Below are positions 10,894-22,617 of a stretch of DNA of 64,000 nucleotides, one piece after another. The notes under the pieces were generated by a model. It did no database searches. It was not told the origin of the DNA and worked only from the letters and a program-made list of their open reading frames with translations. Within the stretch, counting starts at the first letter, position 1. Each line of letters begins with the position of its first letter. The DNA comes from Chionoecetes opilio (lineage: Eukaryota > Arthropoda > Malacostraca > Decapoda > Majidae), in the NCBI GenBank assembly GCA_016584305.1, contig JACEEZ010001777.1:331257-395256 (forward strand), given 5' to 3'. Both the position numbers and the translations under genes were made by a program.

Positions 10894-11661
10894 CAGGGAG
10901 GTCCCGAAGATACAAGCAGTTAGGTTACACCTGGCATACTCGTAAAGCAAAATCTCGTATAACGAAACACATAACTAATGATAAAATATAGGTTTGGTTC
11001 CAGGACCCCATCAATTAAAAAAAAGAAAAGAAAAAAAAAAAAAAGACATGTTTTTCAAGCTAAAATAAACTATAGCAAACACAACAAACACACAGCGTCT
11101 ATATTACCCACACTGTACTACCTATTCTGTAGAAAAAGCATTCTGAAAGAGAAAATAGCACACAAAATAACATGACTGCACATTCATTAAACATAAAACA
11201 TGCATAACAAGCAAAAAAGACGTTGTAATGTAGGAGACGCCGCGTGATACAAGAGAAGGTAGTGTAGCGGTCCCAAGGTTGGGGCTGCACACCTGCTAAT
11301 TAACCCTAAAGGTCAGGCCGCGCCATATGCTTAATTACCCTTCAGGTCACGCCTTGCTAGGGGTGACCTGACTGCAGTCCCAAGGTTGGGGCCGCACACC
11401 TGCTAATTACCCCTAAATGTCAGGACGCGCCATATGCTTAATTACCCTTCAGGTCATGGCTTGCTAGGGGTGACCTCACTGGGGTCAACCAAATCCCCCT
11501 TTGTCCAGCCTGGGAGTGGTAGGGCATGCATTTTTAACTTGATAATTTTACTCACCCCAGTTTGAATGTCGTATCATTGGATTTTCGATCTCGTATATTG
11601 AAAAGAGACCCTAATTTACACATCTTGTATCATCGAATGCTCGTATAACGGGACCTCCCTG
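10894..11661. mobile_element. CAGGGAGGTCCCG TIR element, short form, copy 1
   Basis: The ends CAGGGAGGTCCCGAAGATAC and ...CGTATAACGGGACCTCCCTG are inverted, TA-flanked, 768 bp. Inside is a doubled ~125-base block (GGTCAGGCCGCGCCATATGC... GGTCACGCCTTGCTAGGGGTGACC) at about 11270-11500. Other copies: 20315-21796, 31122-31904, 35806-37336, 39665-40439, 44423-45190, 45253-45505 (partial), 48958-49270 (partial), 54293-55810. No open frame. Confidence 0.85.
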
Positions 11662-11669
11662 TATATATA

Positions 11670-12038
11670 GAGTAAAAGCCTTATACCTCGGCACGATAGG
11701 GGCTCTGGCCCTTGCCGAGTTATGCAATGTCCTCCTCTGATATGGGGAATTTTTTTAAATTTAATACAGTACTGTAAAAGCATAAAAACTACACTTACCA
11801 GTGAACGGGTAGCAGCAGGCATGTAATCCAAGGAGAGGGGAGCCTTGTTGTAACATGTAAAAGATGTTAGGGGGACTCAGTCGCATTTTAACACTGGTAT
11901 CACTTTAATCACTTTATAATCACAACTCTGTACTGTATAAAAAAAAAAAAAAATGTAAAAAAAAAAAAAAATCTTGGCTTTGCCATGCCGAGTTATATCA
12001 AATTCCGAGTTATACAGTGCTGAGTTATAAGGGTTTTA

Positions 12039-12041
<3 letters not shown>
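11670..12041. mobile_element. CAGTAAAAGCCTTATAACTCGGCA TIR element, copy 1
   Basis: The left end (G)AGTAAAAGCCTTATACCTCG and right end ...GAGTTATAAGGGTTTTACTG are inverted. The element is 372 bp with no coding sequence. Other copies: 44001-44383 (right part, at the gap edge), 58043-58618 and 58639-61714. Confidence 0.8.
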
Positions 12042-12085
<44 letters not shown>

Positions 12086-12088
12086 TAT

Positions 12089-12141
<53 letters not shown>
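12042..12141. repeat. (TA)n microsatellite
   Basis: About 100 bases of TA with TTAATATATTATA interruptions between two TIR elements. Confidence 0.95.
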
Positions 12142-12408
12142 CTGTCGGACCCCGCCGAACACGAGTTCGCCCTACACGAAACTCGCACTTACACGAATAG
12201 GTAAATATCCCATGACTTGCCGAACACGAGTTTTACTCGCGATAACACGAATTTGAATTTCCCGGCGGATGTTGTCGATGCTGTCGGCGGCCATTTTGCC
12301 GGGGACAGCCGGGGCACGCTCAGCCTGGGCCGCCAGAGCTGCTACACGTAGTCTTTCTCTCTCTTGCTCGTGCTGCTGTTGCCTCACGTCGTGCTGCGCC
12401 TGCTGGCC

Positions 12409-12695
12409 ATGTCTTCCAAGCGTTCGGCTCCAACTACTCCAGGGTCAAGCGAGAAGAAGAGGAAAGTGTTGTCCCTAGCGGAGAAGATGGATGTGCTTGC
12501 TGTGATTGATAGTGGCCTAGGCTGGTCTGCTACGGGCAAGAAGTTTGGCCTGCATGAGGCCACTGTTCGTACCATCTGGAAGACCCGTGAAAAAATAAGA
12601 CAAAGCGTGGCGAGAGAGTGCTGATGTCTCTAGCAAGGTGGCTTCTGTGAGCCGACGTGACCCGCTGCTAGAGAAGATGGAGAAATACTGAACAG
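12409..12695 (+). pseudogene. Tigger B transposase exon 1
   Basis: Starts [19 protein letters not shown]. It keeps the G that copy A lost (TACGGGCAAGAAG, reading TGKKFGLHEATVRTIWKTR). It gains a G near 12609 (GCGTGGCGAGAG) that causes an early stop, and it lacks one A near 12684. The donor GTGAGT at 12696 is intact. Confidence 0.85.
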
Positions 12696-13110
12696 GTGAG
12701 TTAATGATTTTCATATAAATAAAGTTTATGTTATTGTGTGTGTTGCTACATGTGGTGTGCTAACAGGTGCTCGGGTGGTGTGTAAGGGTGTTACAGGTGA
12801 GTTAATTATTATTCATATGAATAAAGTATGTTTATTTACCCTATGTTACTACGTATATTACTACGGGTGTGTGTGTGTGTGTGTGTGTGTGTTGTGCTAC
12901 GTGCAGGTGTGTTAACAGGTGCTGCGGTGGTGTGGGCTGTGTTGAGGCATGTGTGTGTGTGTGTTGTGCTACGTGCAGGTGTGTTACAGGTGCTGCGGTG
13001 GTGTGGGCTGTGTTGAGGCATGTATGTGTGTGTGTGTGTGTCGTGCTACGTGCAGGTGTGTTAACAGGTGCTGCGGTGGTGTGGGCTGTGTTGAGGCGTG
13101 TGTGTGTGTG

Positions 13111-13153
<43 letters not shown>

Positions 13154-13269
13154 GTGCTACGTGCAGGTGTGTTAGCATGCATGCATGTGTGTGTGTGTGT
13201 TAAGGCATACCGTTGTACAGTACCATTGTATTTACGCATTGTTTTTTTCTTGTCATTTACGCATAACAG
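12696..13269 (+). other. Tigger B intron 1
   Basis: 574 bp, same donor, doubled donor region and TG-rich ~75-base units as copy A. Unit number and TG-run lengths differ. Acceptor TTTACGCATAACAG is unchanged. The TG minisatellite covers about 12866-13200. Confidence 0.85.
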
Positions 13270-13465
13270 GTGGATATCAGAGAAATGGACCAGCGGAAGA
13301 GCAATGTGGACGGCGTAGCCATCACGGAAAAGGCGAGGAGCATCTACGACCACCTAGCAGAGAAGGAGCCTTCTGGATCCTCCCCTGCCCCCGGGTTTAT
13401 TGCCAGCCATGGGTGGTTCCATAGATTCAAGCAGCGTTTTAGCCTGCACAACATTGCTCGCACAG
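13270..13465 (+). pseudogene. Tigger B transposase exon 2
   Basis: Same second HTH domain as copy A. Near 13279 it reads CAGAGAAATGGACC where A has CAGAGCAAGTGGACC, a one-base loss that shifts the frame. Donor GTAAAA follows; intron 2 spans 13466-13631. Confidence 0.82.
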
Positions 13466-13631
13466 GTAAAAAAAATTCAATATATTTTCACACTTCTATC
13501 TATCTAATATTGACTCGTGCTATATTCCAGTATGAAGAGCATTAAATATTTTTTTCACACTTCTATCTATCTATCTATTGACTTGCCATATTCCCATAAT
13601 GAAAAGGTTTTTTCTTCGTTTTTTTTCACAG

Positions 13632-15000
13632 GTGAGAGTGGGTCAGCTGATAAGGAAGGGGCGCAGGCATACCTCAGCACCCTTTAAGTCCCTGATTGAA
13701 GACAGTGACTACCTACCTGAGCAGGTGTTCAAAGCGGACGAAACTGGCCTATTTTACAAGAAAATGGGCAATAGGACTTACATCCACAAGGAAGTCAAGA
13801 AGTTACCAGGATTCAGGCATTTAAGGACCGTCTGACACTGCTGTTTGTGGGAATGCTGCAGGGACTGCAAGATTAAACCGCTCCTTGTGTATCGTGCTGC
13901 CAACCCACGTGCTCTGAAGGGACTCAACAAGCGTTTTCTGTCAGTGGTATGGAAATCAAACAAGAAGGCATGGGTGACAGCGAAGGTGTTTGAGGAGTGG
14001 TTCCACGAACATTTTGTGCCAGAAGTGCAGCTCTACATGTCCAAGAAAAATCTGGCATTTAAGGCAGTTCTGCTAGTGGATAATGCTGGTGGACACACTT
14101 CACAGGCACTTAACCTTGGACCATCCGAATGTGTGCGTTTCCTACCTTCCCCCAAGACAACTTCCCTGTTGCAACCGATGGACATGGGTGTGATCAAGAC
14201 ATTCAAGTGCAACTACCAGAGGGCTGTGTACGAGAAGCACTCAAGAGGATGGAAGACGACAGCACGATGACTCTCATGGACTTCTGGAAGCAGTACAACA
14301 TCCGACATGCTCTTTTGACCATCAAGCAGGCATGGGATGAAGTGAAGCCAAGCACCCTTAATGCCTGTTGGAAGACTCCTTATCTGGCCTGAGTGTGTCA
14401 ACGACTTCAATGGGTTCCCTGCAGTCACTCAGCAAATGAAGGACATTGTAGACCTGGCACACACTGTTGGGGTGAAGGCTTCTCTGACATGACTGAGGAG
14501 GATGTGGCAGAACTCATTGACTCCCATGGAGCAGAGCCTTCAGTGGAAGAGATTATCCAGATGAATGAGGATGACCAAGCAGGTGATGATGCTGATGAAG
14601 ATGACGACACAGAGACAAGGCCTGTGTTTACCATCATGAAATTGAGAAACTTGCTGAGGGAAGCAGATAACTTGACAGAGCTCTTCACTGACCAAGACCC
14701 CATACAGGAGAGGAGCATCAAGTTCAAGAGAGTTGTGGATGAAGGCCTTATACCCTACAAGGAAACTTTAAGGAGCATGGAGGCCTCTGCTAGCCAAAAG
14801 CCCATCACAGCTTTCTTCAAACCATCTCCAGCCAGCACACCAGCCAAGAAGCATTCTACACCTGCTACACCTCCTGTTACTACACCAGCCAGGCAGCCTG
14901 TTACTCCTGCTACACCAATAATACTACCTCATCAATGTCATCTGTCTCTCCCATCCCATTATGTGGCTTTGATGATCCAGATGATACAGACAGTGAGTGA
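13632..15000 (+). pseudogene. Tigger B transposase exon 3
   Basis: Holds the DETGLFYKK, LLVDNAGGH and QPMDMG catalytic motifs. There are indels near 13681, 13815, 13850, 14116 and 14231, and a one-base difference near 14910. It also has the same frame break after NACWKTPYLA (about 14388) as copy A. The PIP-box-like QKPITAFF is kept (14795-14818). More decayed than copy A. Confidence 0.88.
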
Positions 15001-15391
15001 TCTCCACCCAGCACACCAGCCATGCCTCCTGCTACACTAGCCAAGCAGCCTGTTACCTCTATTTTTTTTTTAGTTAATGAAACCATTTTCTAGTTTTAAG
15101 GTATTTTTTATTATTGATAAAAAATATTAATTGTAATAACAGTTGTTTCCTTCATCTTATTCACCCAAAAATAGTAGTAAACATTTTTTACCCTCCAAAA
15201 ATGAGGGTCTGGAAACGTAACCTATTTTTTTACTTATCAAAAAAAGTTAATTTTTTTTTGACCCCCCAAAAAGTGATGGTCTGGGAACGTAACCCCTATT
15301 TTCCTATTGAACCTGTTATTCGCCGAACACGAATTTTGCCGTGCACGACGGGGTCAGGACCGTAACTGTCGTGTTCGGCGGGGTCTGACAG

Positions 15392-15418
15392 TAATATATA
15401 TATTATTTTATATATATA

Positions 15419-15481
<63 letters not shown>

Positions 15482-15640
15482 ATTTTAATACCGTATTTGC
15501 CGGCGCATAAGACGCACCTCCGCATAAGACGCACCCCTATTTTACAAAGAGGTTTTTAGTAAAAATCAAATATTGGTGTTTTTGAGGGGGCAAAAAAAAA
15601 TCGTAAATTTATCAAAAGTTAGTAAAAAAAAAAAATATTT
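15392..15640. repeat. TA-rich tract then a CCGTATTTGCCGGCGCATAAG element end
   Basis: 15392-15488 is TA with TTTTA interruptions. From about 15489 the sequence reads ACCGTATTTGCCGGCGCATA then AGACGCACC twice. The same end is at 42266. No matching right end was found before the foldback element. 15641-15828 holds nothing I can name. Confidence 0.6.
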
Positions 15641-15828
15641 GTAAGGGAAAGCAAATGATTATGAGCATGTACCTCCATACAATATTCACAGTGCAATGAA
15701 TGTGAATGAAAAAACATACTAGTTAAAAATGTAAAGGGAATGACAGGGCCGGTAATCAAAATCGGTCATAATATATTGCAGGATGCCCCCACGAATTGAT
15801 ATTCTAATATTTTGCTACTTATGACATA

Positions 15829-16587
15829 CAGGGTGTAACACGAGTTTCTGCAAATATTGATACAGGTGAAAGAACATGTAATTCTAAGCACAAAATATTC
15901 TATAACCATATGCTTTTTGAAGCTTCCTTTAGACGTGAGATGAAGTTAGAAAAATTAGCGCAGCCAGTAATTTCACCATGGCAGGTGGTTGTCGCTCGGT
16001 GACATTTTGAATGATTTAATCATAATGTTTACTAGTAATGGAGCATTACATTATCTTATAACAACACAATTGGTATTAATGGACATGTTATTACTAAATA
16101 AGCAGTACATGAGAACAGCAGGGCTGTAATAAACAATACTGTAGAAGGCTACATGGCATCGTGTCAGGGAGGGGTAGGATGGAACACGTGACTCAGCTGA
16201 TCGGCGTGAGGCCTCGCAGCCTAGTCCCTCCTTCCTCCCCCGCCCCGACGCTTTGCCAATTACCCTTTTACTTACAGTATTGTTTATTACAGCCCTGCTG
16301 TTCTCATGTACTGCTTATTTAGTAATAACATGTCCATTAATACCAATTGTGTTGTTATAAGATAATGTAATGCTCCATTACTAGTAAACATTATGATTAA
16401 ATCATTCAAAATGTCACCGAGCGACAACCACCTGCCATGGTGAAATTACTGGCTGCGCTAATTTTTCTAACTTCATCTCACGTCTAAAGGAAGCTTCAAA
16501 AAGCATATGGTTATAGAATATTTTGTGCTTAGAATTACATGTGCTTTCACCTGTATCAATATTTGCATAAACTCGTGTTACACCCTG
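15829..16587. mobile_element. Foldback (snap-back) TIR element, 759 bp
   Basis: Bases 15829-16143 and 16273-16587 are 315-base inverted copies of one another with very few mismatches, around a 129-base GC-richer centre. The ends are CAGGGTGTAACACGAGTTT, with TA on both sides. CAGGGTGT is reminiscent of mariner-type ends. No coding sequence. The right arm has a small difference near 16540 (GTGCTTTCACC against AGGTGAAAGAAC in the left arm, inverted). Confidence 0.93.
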
Positions 16588-16675
16588 TATAGCTTAGATT
16601 TAATGTAGTAGGTATGCCTTTGTTGCTTTTCTGCTATGTGTTTAGACTTTGTGGAATATATGAAGTATCAATCAA

Positions 16676-17926
16676 TCAATCATTGGGGGCATACGCCGGG
16701 GGGCGCGTCGCCTCGCCCACCCTACGACACCACTCCCGGGAGTCACCACGCGCGAGTTCCCATGCAGACTCCTTTCCCATACCAAGCAGCTCTCGACAAG
16801 ATACATCAACTTGCCCCAGCCACGAGCCTTGTGGGCGCCCCCTTGGCCTCCTCCATGCCGGATTGTCTCTTACAGATACAACCTGATGGGAAGGATCAGT
16901 TTCAGGGTAGCGTGCCACATGCCCATATAGCCGAAGTTGGCGCTGACGGACTATGCAGGTAATAGGCCTCGATTCAGTCTCACGGTGCAATCGCTGATTT
17001 GACACGTAATCATCCCAGCGATACCCCATGATTCTGCGAAGACACTTATTACCAAAGGCATTGATTCGTCTCTTCAAGTCACTATTTAGTGTCCATGTCT
17101 CACAACCATAGAGTAAGACAGGGATCACAAGCGACTTGAAGATCCGGATCTTTGTCCTTCTGCACAGATACCGACAACGCCAAATACTCCCGCTGAGCGA
17201 GTCCATAACACCGTGGGCTATGCCAATCCGCCGTAAGACTTCTTGACGTGACCCGCCGTCATTATGGACTGCGCTACCAAGGTATGTAAAACTTTCCAAG
17301 ATCTCAATGTCCTCGCCACACGCATAAACAGACTGTACTGCTTCATCTAGTAAGTCTCCAAACACCTGGACCTTGGTCTTGAGCCAGGAGACCTCAAGTC
17401 CCAAAGGCTTTGCCTCCTCGTGCAGTGCCTCGAGAGCCATCACCAGGACCTCCAGCGACTCAGCAAAGATTACTGCATCATCGGCAAAAACAAGATCAGT
17501 GATCTTGGTGTTGCCGACGGATGCTCCACAATCACTTTGATCTACAACCTTGTCCAATACCCAGTCCATACAAGCGTTGAAAAGTAATGGGGCAAGGACG
17601 CACCCTTGCCTCACTCCTGTATTCACAGGAAAGAAGCTGGATACACCTGCCCCACACTTCACAGCACTCTCAGTCCCAGAATACAGACCAGTTATCAAAC
17701 CAATAGTCCTTGCAGGAATCCCTCGAAGTCGCAGAAGATCCCAAAGTGACTCACGATGCACTGAGAAAAACGCCTTCTTGAGATCAACATAGGCTGCAAG
17801 CAATATGCGGGCCAATACCGCAGGACTCTTCCCCCCAGCCGTGGATACGGAAAAATTCCAAAGTCTGACCGCTGACCGAATGCAGGGACACTGCACGCGA
17901 GCCCACACCTCTACCAACCGAGCCAC
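16676..17926 (-). pseudogene. RTE-clade LINE reverse transcriptase, 5'-truncated
   Basis: A 416-residue minus-strand frame. Reverse-transcriptase motifs in order: AAYVDLKKAF (motif A), NTGVRQGCVLAPLLF (motif B), LVFADDAVIFAES (catalytic FADD), YLGSAVHNDGG, LLYGCETWTLN. The C-terminal RRIMGYRWDDYV...LYGHVARYPE region is typical of RTE elements. Just past the stop the minus strand has a short 3' end of TGAT repeats (16670-16685), a hallmark of RTE. Endonuclease and N-terminal RT are missing, so it is a dead-on-arrival copy though its frame is open. The usual Asp after KKAF is Phe here. Confidence 0.9.
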
Positions 17927-17939
17927 CCTGACGGGTTTA

Positions 17940-18042
17940 CTGTTTACCAGATAGTCTGTGAATGGCTACACCTCCCGGACTTTTGGGGTTCCCGGACCAG
18001 GCTAACCCCCTAATAGTCCGGAAAATGGAGGGTAGAGTGTAT
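17940..18042. mobile_element. Decayed TIR end (TAGTCCGGRAAAN family)
   Basis: TTCCCGGACCAGGCTAACCCCCTAATAGTCCGGAAAATGGAGG resembles, with changes, the right end of the CACACAAACCTCGATTTCCCGG elements (34.8, 62.7 kb). No left end seen. Confidence 0.5.
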
Positions 18043-18057
18043 TAGTAGTAGTAGGGT

Positions 18058-18246
18058 AGAACCAGAAGTAACGGATTCAAACTCGAAAGGCATAAATTAA
18101 AAAAAGAAATAGGGAAAAACTGGTTCACAAATAGGGTGGTAAATGATTGGAATGGACTCAGTCGTCAGGTAGTTAGCGTGGAGTCAATAGGGAGCTTTAA
18201 AAGGAGGCTGGATAAATTCATGGATGTGGATGAAAGGTTGATGTAG
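18058..18246 (+). pseudogene. CR1/Jockey-like LINE ORF2, extreme C-terminus
   Basis: The frame reads KEIGKNWFTNRVVNDWNGLS then SFKRRLDKFMDVDERLM and a stop. 'FF..RVV..WN.LP...V.A.S...FK..LD' is a standard C-terminal signature of CR1/Jockey-group LINEs. The following 3' UTR, about 18247-18325 (AACAGGAACTACCACTTATAGG...CTTATTTTCCTATGTTC), recurs at 19038-19110 and, diverged, inverted near 32590-32690. Confidence 0.8.
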
Positions 18247-18329
18247 ATAGTAATAAGTAACAGGAACTACCACTTATAGGTCTCACGGCCTCTTGTTGTT
18301 TCCTTATTTTCCTATGTTCTAAGCAAGTC

Positions 18330-18640
18330 TCGACAAGAAACATCAACTTGCCCCAGCCACGAGCCTTGTGGGTGCCCCCTTGGCCTCCTCCACGCCGGAT
18401 TGTCTCTTCCAGATACAACCCGATGTGAAGGATCGGTTTCAGGGTAGCGTGCCACATGCCCATATAGCCGAAGTTGGCTTTGACGGACTATGCAGGTAAT
18501 AGGCCTCGATTCAGTCTCACGGTGCAATTGCTGAGTTGACACGTAATCATCCCAGCGATACCCCATGATTCTGCGAAGACACATATTACCAAAGGCATCG
18601 ATTCGCCCCTTCAAGTTGCTCGTTAGTGTCCATGTCATGC
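18330..18640 (-). pseudogene. RTE LINE reverse transcriptase, 3' fragment 2
   Basis: The minus-strand frame repeats the C-terminal part of the 16676-17926 copy (CLRRIMGYRWDDYVSTQQLH, LRLYGHVARYPETDPSHRVV, RPRGHPQGSWLGQVDVSC). It is cut at both ends and is a separate, diverged insertion. Confidence 0.88.
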
Positions 18641-19444
18641 TTGTCATATAGATTCATATAAATAAGAAAGATAGTTTTGTTTTATTTACTCTCTAAAGGT
18701 AAAGCGAATGTTCCTATTGTCCTGTAGTCTACCTCATAGTGGCTCCATCTAGTGCTTTCCCGAACCTTTGGAAGTGTGAATATGTAAGTGAAGTGAGAGT
18801 TCGTCCACTGAGTTTATCTTTTTTTTTTCCCTCCGTGTAACGAGGATTAAACCCTCATGCACACACATCATCTACAGTCAACCACAACACTCGCAAAACT
18901 CATGTCTTTCATTGGCATCTTTATCTATTCAATGTATAGCGCCCCCCTTATAGCTTGATGTTAACTTGAAGGGCTCCACAAACCTGGCGATTACGCTGCC
19001 ACCACCCACAATATCGAATGACAGGATGAATGACAGGAACTACCACGTGTAGGCCTTGCGGCCTCTTGTAGCTTCCTTATTTTCTTATGTTTCTTATGTT
19101 CTTAATAAGTGGGAAAAAAAATTAAAGATTTAGAGAATATGTGAGGATAACTGAGGCTTAATAAACGACTCGTTAACAGGGTTTCTGTATATTATCACTG
19201 TGTTGATACCAGTAGTCACATCCCCACTCTAAGGTTTCACCAAAATCAATAATAATACCCGACACGACGCGATTCTTACTCGGGCTTAACATAATCCCAA
19301 AAATTCCTAACCACCGTCACTAGGTAGTGTACCTATCTACACACACACTCGCGATGAATCATGGCCTTAGCTCTATACACTGGTGTATCAGCGGGTCATC
19401 CACTCAGCTCAGCTCAGCAACACACAACCACCATCAGCACACAC
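18641..19444. other. No gene; LINE 3' tail at 19030-19110
   Basis: The only recognisable piece is the LINE tail ACAGGAACTACCACGTGTAGG...CTTATGTTC. The rest is unremarkable intergenic sequence. Confidence 0.5.
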
Positions 19445-19453
19445 GTGGGACCA

Positions 19454-19768
19454 GTTAGGGTACGCCGTAGGTCCAATGAAAAGTGAAATATAGATTATTT
19501 CGAATTTGGCAGGGTGTTTTCTTATGTAAAATTGAATTTTAAGGGTGATTTGTCCACTTCAACTTTTTGGTTTGAGCACTTCTTGCTATGCAAAAATGGA
19601 CTTTTATATTTATATGCAAAACATAGCTTAAAGTGCGATTTTGCATAGTAAGAATTGCTCAAATGCAAAAATGGAAACAGATAAAATCGTCTTAGAATTC
19701 CATTTTACATAAGAAATTGGCATGCCAAAGTTGAGAAAAAGAATTTTTGTTATACGGCGTACCCTAAC
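19454..19768. mobile_element. 315-bp foldback unit at the left end of that element
   Basis: Left half and right half are inverted, diverged copies of about 140-150 bases: 'ttcttatgtaaaattgaatttt' against 'ttcttatgtaaaatggaattct' on the reverse strand. It begins and ends with GTTAGGGTACGCCGTA. It can be read as a complete miniature element nested at, or forming, the left terminus. Confidence 0.7.
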
Positions 19769-19779
19769 CACTAACCAGG

Positions 19780-20314
19780 GTACCAAAATAGTTGGATTGG
19801 GTTACGATGGGAGGAAGGACAAGACCAGGGCGATGGTGCCCGACAGCTATGGGAAACTGCACCCAAGGTTGATCAGGGAGGAGCATGTGTCAGTGACAGA
19901 GGAGCCATCTGGAAGGTACCTTTGGCACTTTGTACCAGAGGACCCGGTGCCACCTGAGAAGCCTGCCTTCAAGGTGGCTCAGGCTCTCTATGATCTGCTG
20001 GTGATATACGACTCCACCGACTCACTGATCGTACTGCAAGGTGACTCAACTAGGGCCAACACGGGGTGGAAGGGTGGTACTCACGCCCATTTGGAGAAGA
20101 TGCTGGGACACAAGCTCTTCTGGAGTATATGCATGTTGCACACAAACGAGTTGCCCCTGCGCCACCTTATCACCAGCATCGACGGGCCTACCTCATCTGT
20201 TACTGGCTTCACGGGTCCAGTGTGCAGTCTGCAGTCCAGCGTGAATGAGATGCAGTACAACGCAGAGTTCAGAAGAGTGCCAGGCGGTGAAGATCTCACG
20301 GAGATACCGGAGTA
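19780..20314 (+). pseudogene. Unnamed arthropod transposon-associated protein, N-terminal part
   Basis: The frame contains LIVLQGDSTRANTGWKGG, LHTNELPLRHLITSIDGPTS and GFTGPVCSLQSSV. I recognise the 'D.T..NTG...G' and 'LH.NELPLRHL...DG.T' blocks from a large set of uncharacterised arthropod and cnidarian proteins. Function is unknown; transposon association is inferred from the inverted repeats around it. The true start is unclear because the frame runs back into the repeat arm. The frame is interrupted at GAGTA by a TA-targeted insertion and resumes at 21797. Confidence 0.6.
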
Positions 20315-21796
20315 CAGGGAGGTCCCGAAGATACGAGCAGTTAGGTTCCACCTGGCATACTCGTAAAGCGAAATCTCATATAACGAAACACATAACTAAT
20401 GGTAAAATATAGGTTTGGTTCCAGGACCCCATCAATTAAAAAAAACAGAAAAAACACTATGTTTTTCAAGCTAAAATAAACTATAGCAAACACAACAAAC
20501 ACACAGCGTCTATATTACCTACACTGTACTACCTGTTCTGTAGAAAAACCATTCTGAAAGAGAAAATAGCACACAAAATAACATAACTGCACATTAATTA
20601 AACATAAAACATAAATGATGTCATCAAGCTCATCATCAGTCACCAGCCAATGATAAACTGTTTTTAAAACTTCTCGACCAATCACAAGTCAGCGAGACAT
20701 ATTTCCGGGCAAGAATGGCATGCCAGACTGCCTCTCTCCGCCTTGCCCCCGTCATCTCAAACTAATTCTCGTTTTATTTGGAATGCTTGCGTTTTAAGGA
20801 GTTTTAATGTATCAGATAGTAAGATATATAAGTAAGGAGCCTGTGTTGCTAGTGTTTTGGTGGTAGAAGGTGTGTATGTGGGTTGAAATAGTGAATATTC
20901 GTGTCATGGGGCGGCCCAGTGGCAAGAATTTTTCTCCATCACTCTGCCCCGCCAGTCGTGCCTCATCATAACATCTTTAAATCACCCTTATTTAAGGTGA
21001 AACACGGTGCTACATTGATATAGATAATGACACGTGTATATAACATCACACCATAATCACTAAGTTGTATAATAACGAGTAATAAGACGTTTAATCCTGC
21101 CCAAACCTACTGTGGCGGCTCCAGCGGCGCCGCCACTCAAAACTTTTGAGTAAAGACCCGCCGTCATCCGCCTCACCTGTGCCTTCCTGAAGACAGTCAG
21201 CTCCCATGCCTGTGACAGCACCATAGGATATCACCAGGGATCATAGGATTCCTCAAGGGGTTCTTGCTCCCCTACTAAATATTACCAAAGACATCTATCT
21301 CCCTTGGTCTAATGGTGTTGATATCCACCTCACGGGCTTCATGGGCTGGCTCATGCTGCTGCTGCTGCTACCAAAGGCTGTGCTGCCAGACGTGGATGAG
21401 TCCCTTGCTTGTATTTCATCTCTTTACTCATATATATGAATGCAATCATATGTCTACATTCACCTAGAGAAATGATATTTCATAGCATACCAAACAATAA
21501 TAAGCGAGCCTGGAGACTTCCTACCTCTGCTAATACCAGTCTCGAGCAGTCATTGGCCAGTCTGCACGTTATTTTCAGATTGATTATCGTACAACCTTAG
21601 GTAAAATCATATATGTAGTCAGTAAATGTTTATAATTTTAGTAAATAACTTGTAATTTACTTTAGTAAATAACTTGGTAATTTTACTCACCCCAGTTTGA
21701 ATGTCGTAACATTGGATTTTCGATCTCGTATTTTGAAAATAGACCCTAATTTACACATCTCGTATCATCGGATTCTCGTATAACGGGACCTCCCTG
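20315..21796. mobile_element. CAGGGAGGTCCCG TIR element, long form, inserted in the gene
   Basis: 1482 bp, ends CAGGGAGGTCCCGAAGATAC / ...ACGGGACCTCCCTG, with TA duplicated on each side (GAGTA | ... | TATCC). Reading through the empty site joins ...EIPEY to ILVNMSTDQQ in frame. The interior includes a LINE-tail piece (about 21175-21290, CCTGTGACAGCACCATAGGA) and a block shared with 5010-5130 and 57540-57720. Confidence 0.88.
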
Positions 21797-22617
21797 TATA
21801 TCCTGGTCAACATGTCCACTGACCAGCAGGTCTCCTACCAGCTGGTCCAGGCTGTGAAGCGGGGCGTTCTCCCGTCCGAGCTGCAGGAGATCAAGTGTGG
21901 CAAGGTGTCCCACTCCAGATGGCTCACCACAGCCCAGTCGCTCGTGTACATGTGGACCAGAAAGCATGGACTGACTGGCAAAGAACTGAACACCCTGGAA
22001 ATCCTAGTCAAGTACTGCCTGCAGGTGTACTTCAAACTCTACTACGACATCAAGGTTCACCACAGACTAGAGGACGGCCCCAAGCACATCCTCACGCAGC
22101 TCAGAGTGATGAGGTCACAGCCCAAGAAGGTCCAAGTAGCTGTGACCTTCTATGTGCGGACAGGAGCATGATTTGTACACTCAGAATGTGTCCTCCTCTC
22201 GCTGATGGCGAGTCAGAGTGAGGACGACCGCAGGTTCGCCGTGACCTAGATTTTGAAGCTGAGGGCTGGTGAGGAGTATGGGGACACCAGTGTAAGACCT
22301 CGCATCACACCCAAGCTGAACTTGTTAGCCACCAGCTTGCAGACACTGATCAGCTGGCAGCCTGACCAGGTGCACGAGCCGGCATTCACCTGTTCACTGT
22401 CCGGGGATCAGATCCAGGAGATCCTGTTCAAGCCGTACGAGGTTCCGGAGTTCTCTATCCACACTCAGAGCACCGAAAGAGTCGTGAAGCAGGTGACAGA
22501 GGCTGCGGCAGCAGTGGTGGGGCAGCAGACCAGAGACGTGTTCATCCGGCCTCGGGCCCACCACCGGGAGACCATGCCCTGCTTCAGGTCTAAGGACATG
22601 ATGGACACGTTCTAGGC
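21797..22617 (+). pseudogene. Unnamed arthropod transposon-associated protein, C-terminal part
   Basis: One frame carries VSHSRWLTTAQSLVYMW, YCLQVYFKLYYDIKVHH and ILTQLRVMRSQPKKVQ, then, after two in-frame stops (TGA 22169, TAG 22243), LNLLATSLQTLISWQPDQV and RVVKQVTEAAAAVVGQQTRD to a stop at 22615. 'HSRWLTTA' and 'ER.VK.VTEA...V.G...RD..IR' are conserved in the same uncharacterised family as the part before the insertion. There is no frameshift in this half; only the two stops break it. Confidence 0.65.

Larger units (their letters stand above)
12142..15391 (+). mobile_element. Tigger/pogo-type DNA transposon, copy B (3250 bp)
   Basis: Same ends as copy A (CTGTCGGACCCCGCCGAACA / ...GTTCGGCGGGGTCTGACAG), TA-flanked, same exon-intron plan. 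Differences from A are scattered single bases and short indels, several of which break the reading frame at positions different from A. Confidence 0.93.

Noticed and set aside
12172..12387. Minus-strand frame starting [20 protein letters not shown] in all Tigger A-family copies
   Set aside because: It looks protein-like but lies antisense to the 5' region and TIR, has no splice or start context I can support, and differs by indels between copies.
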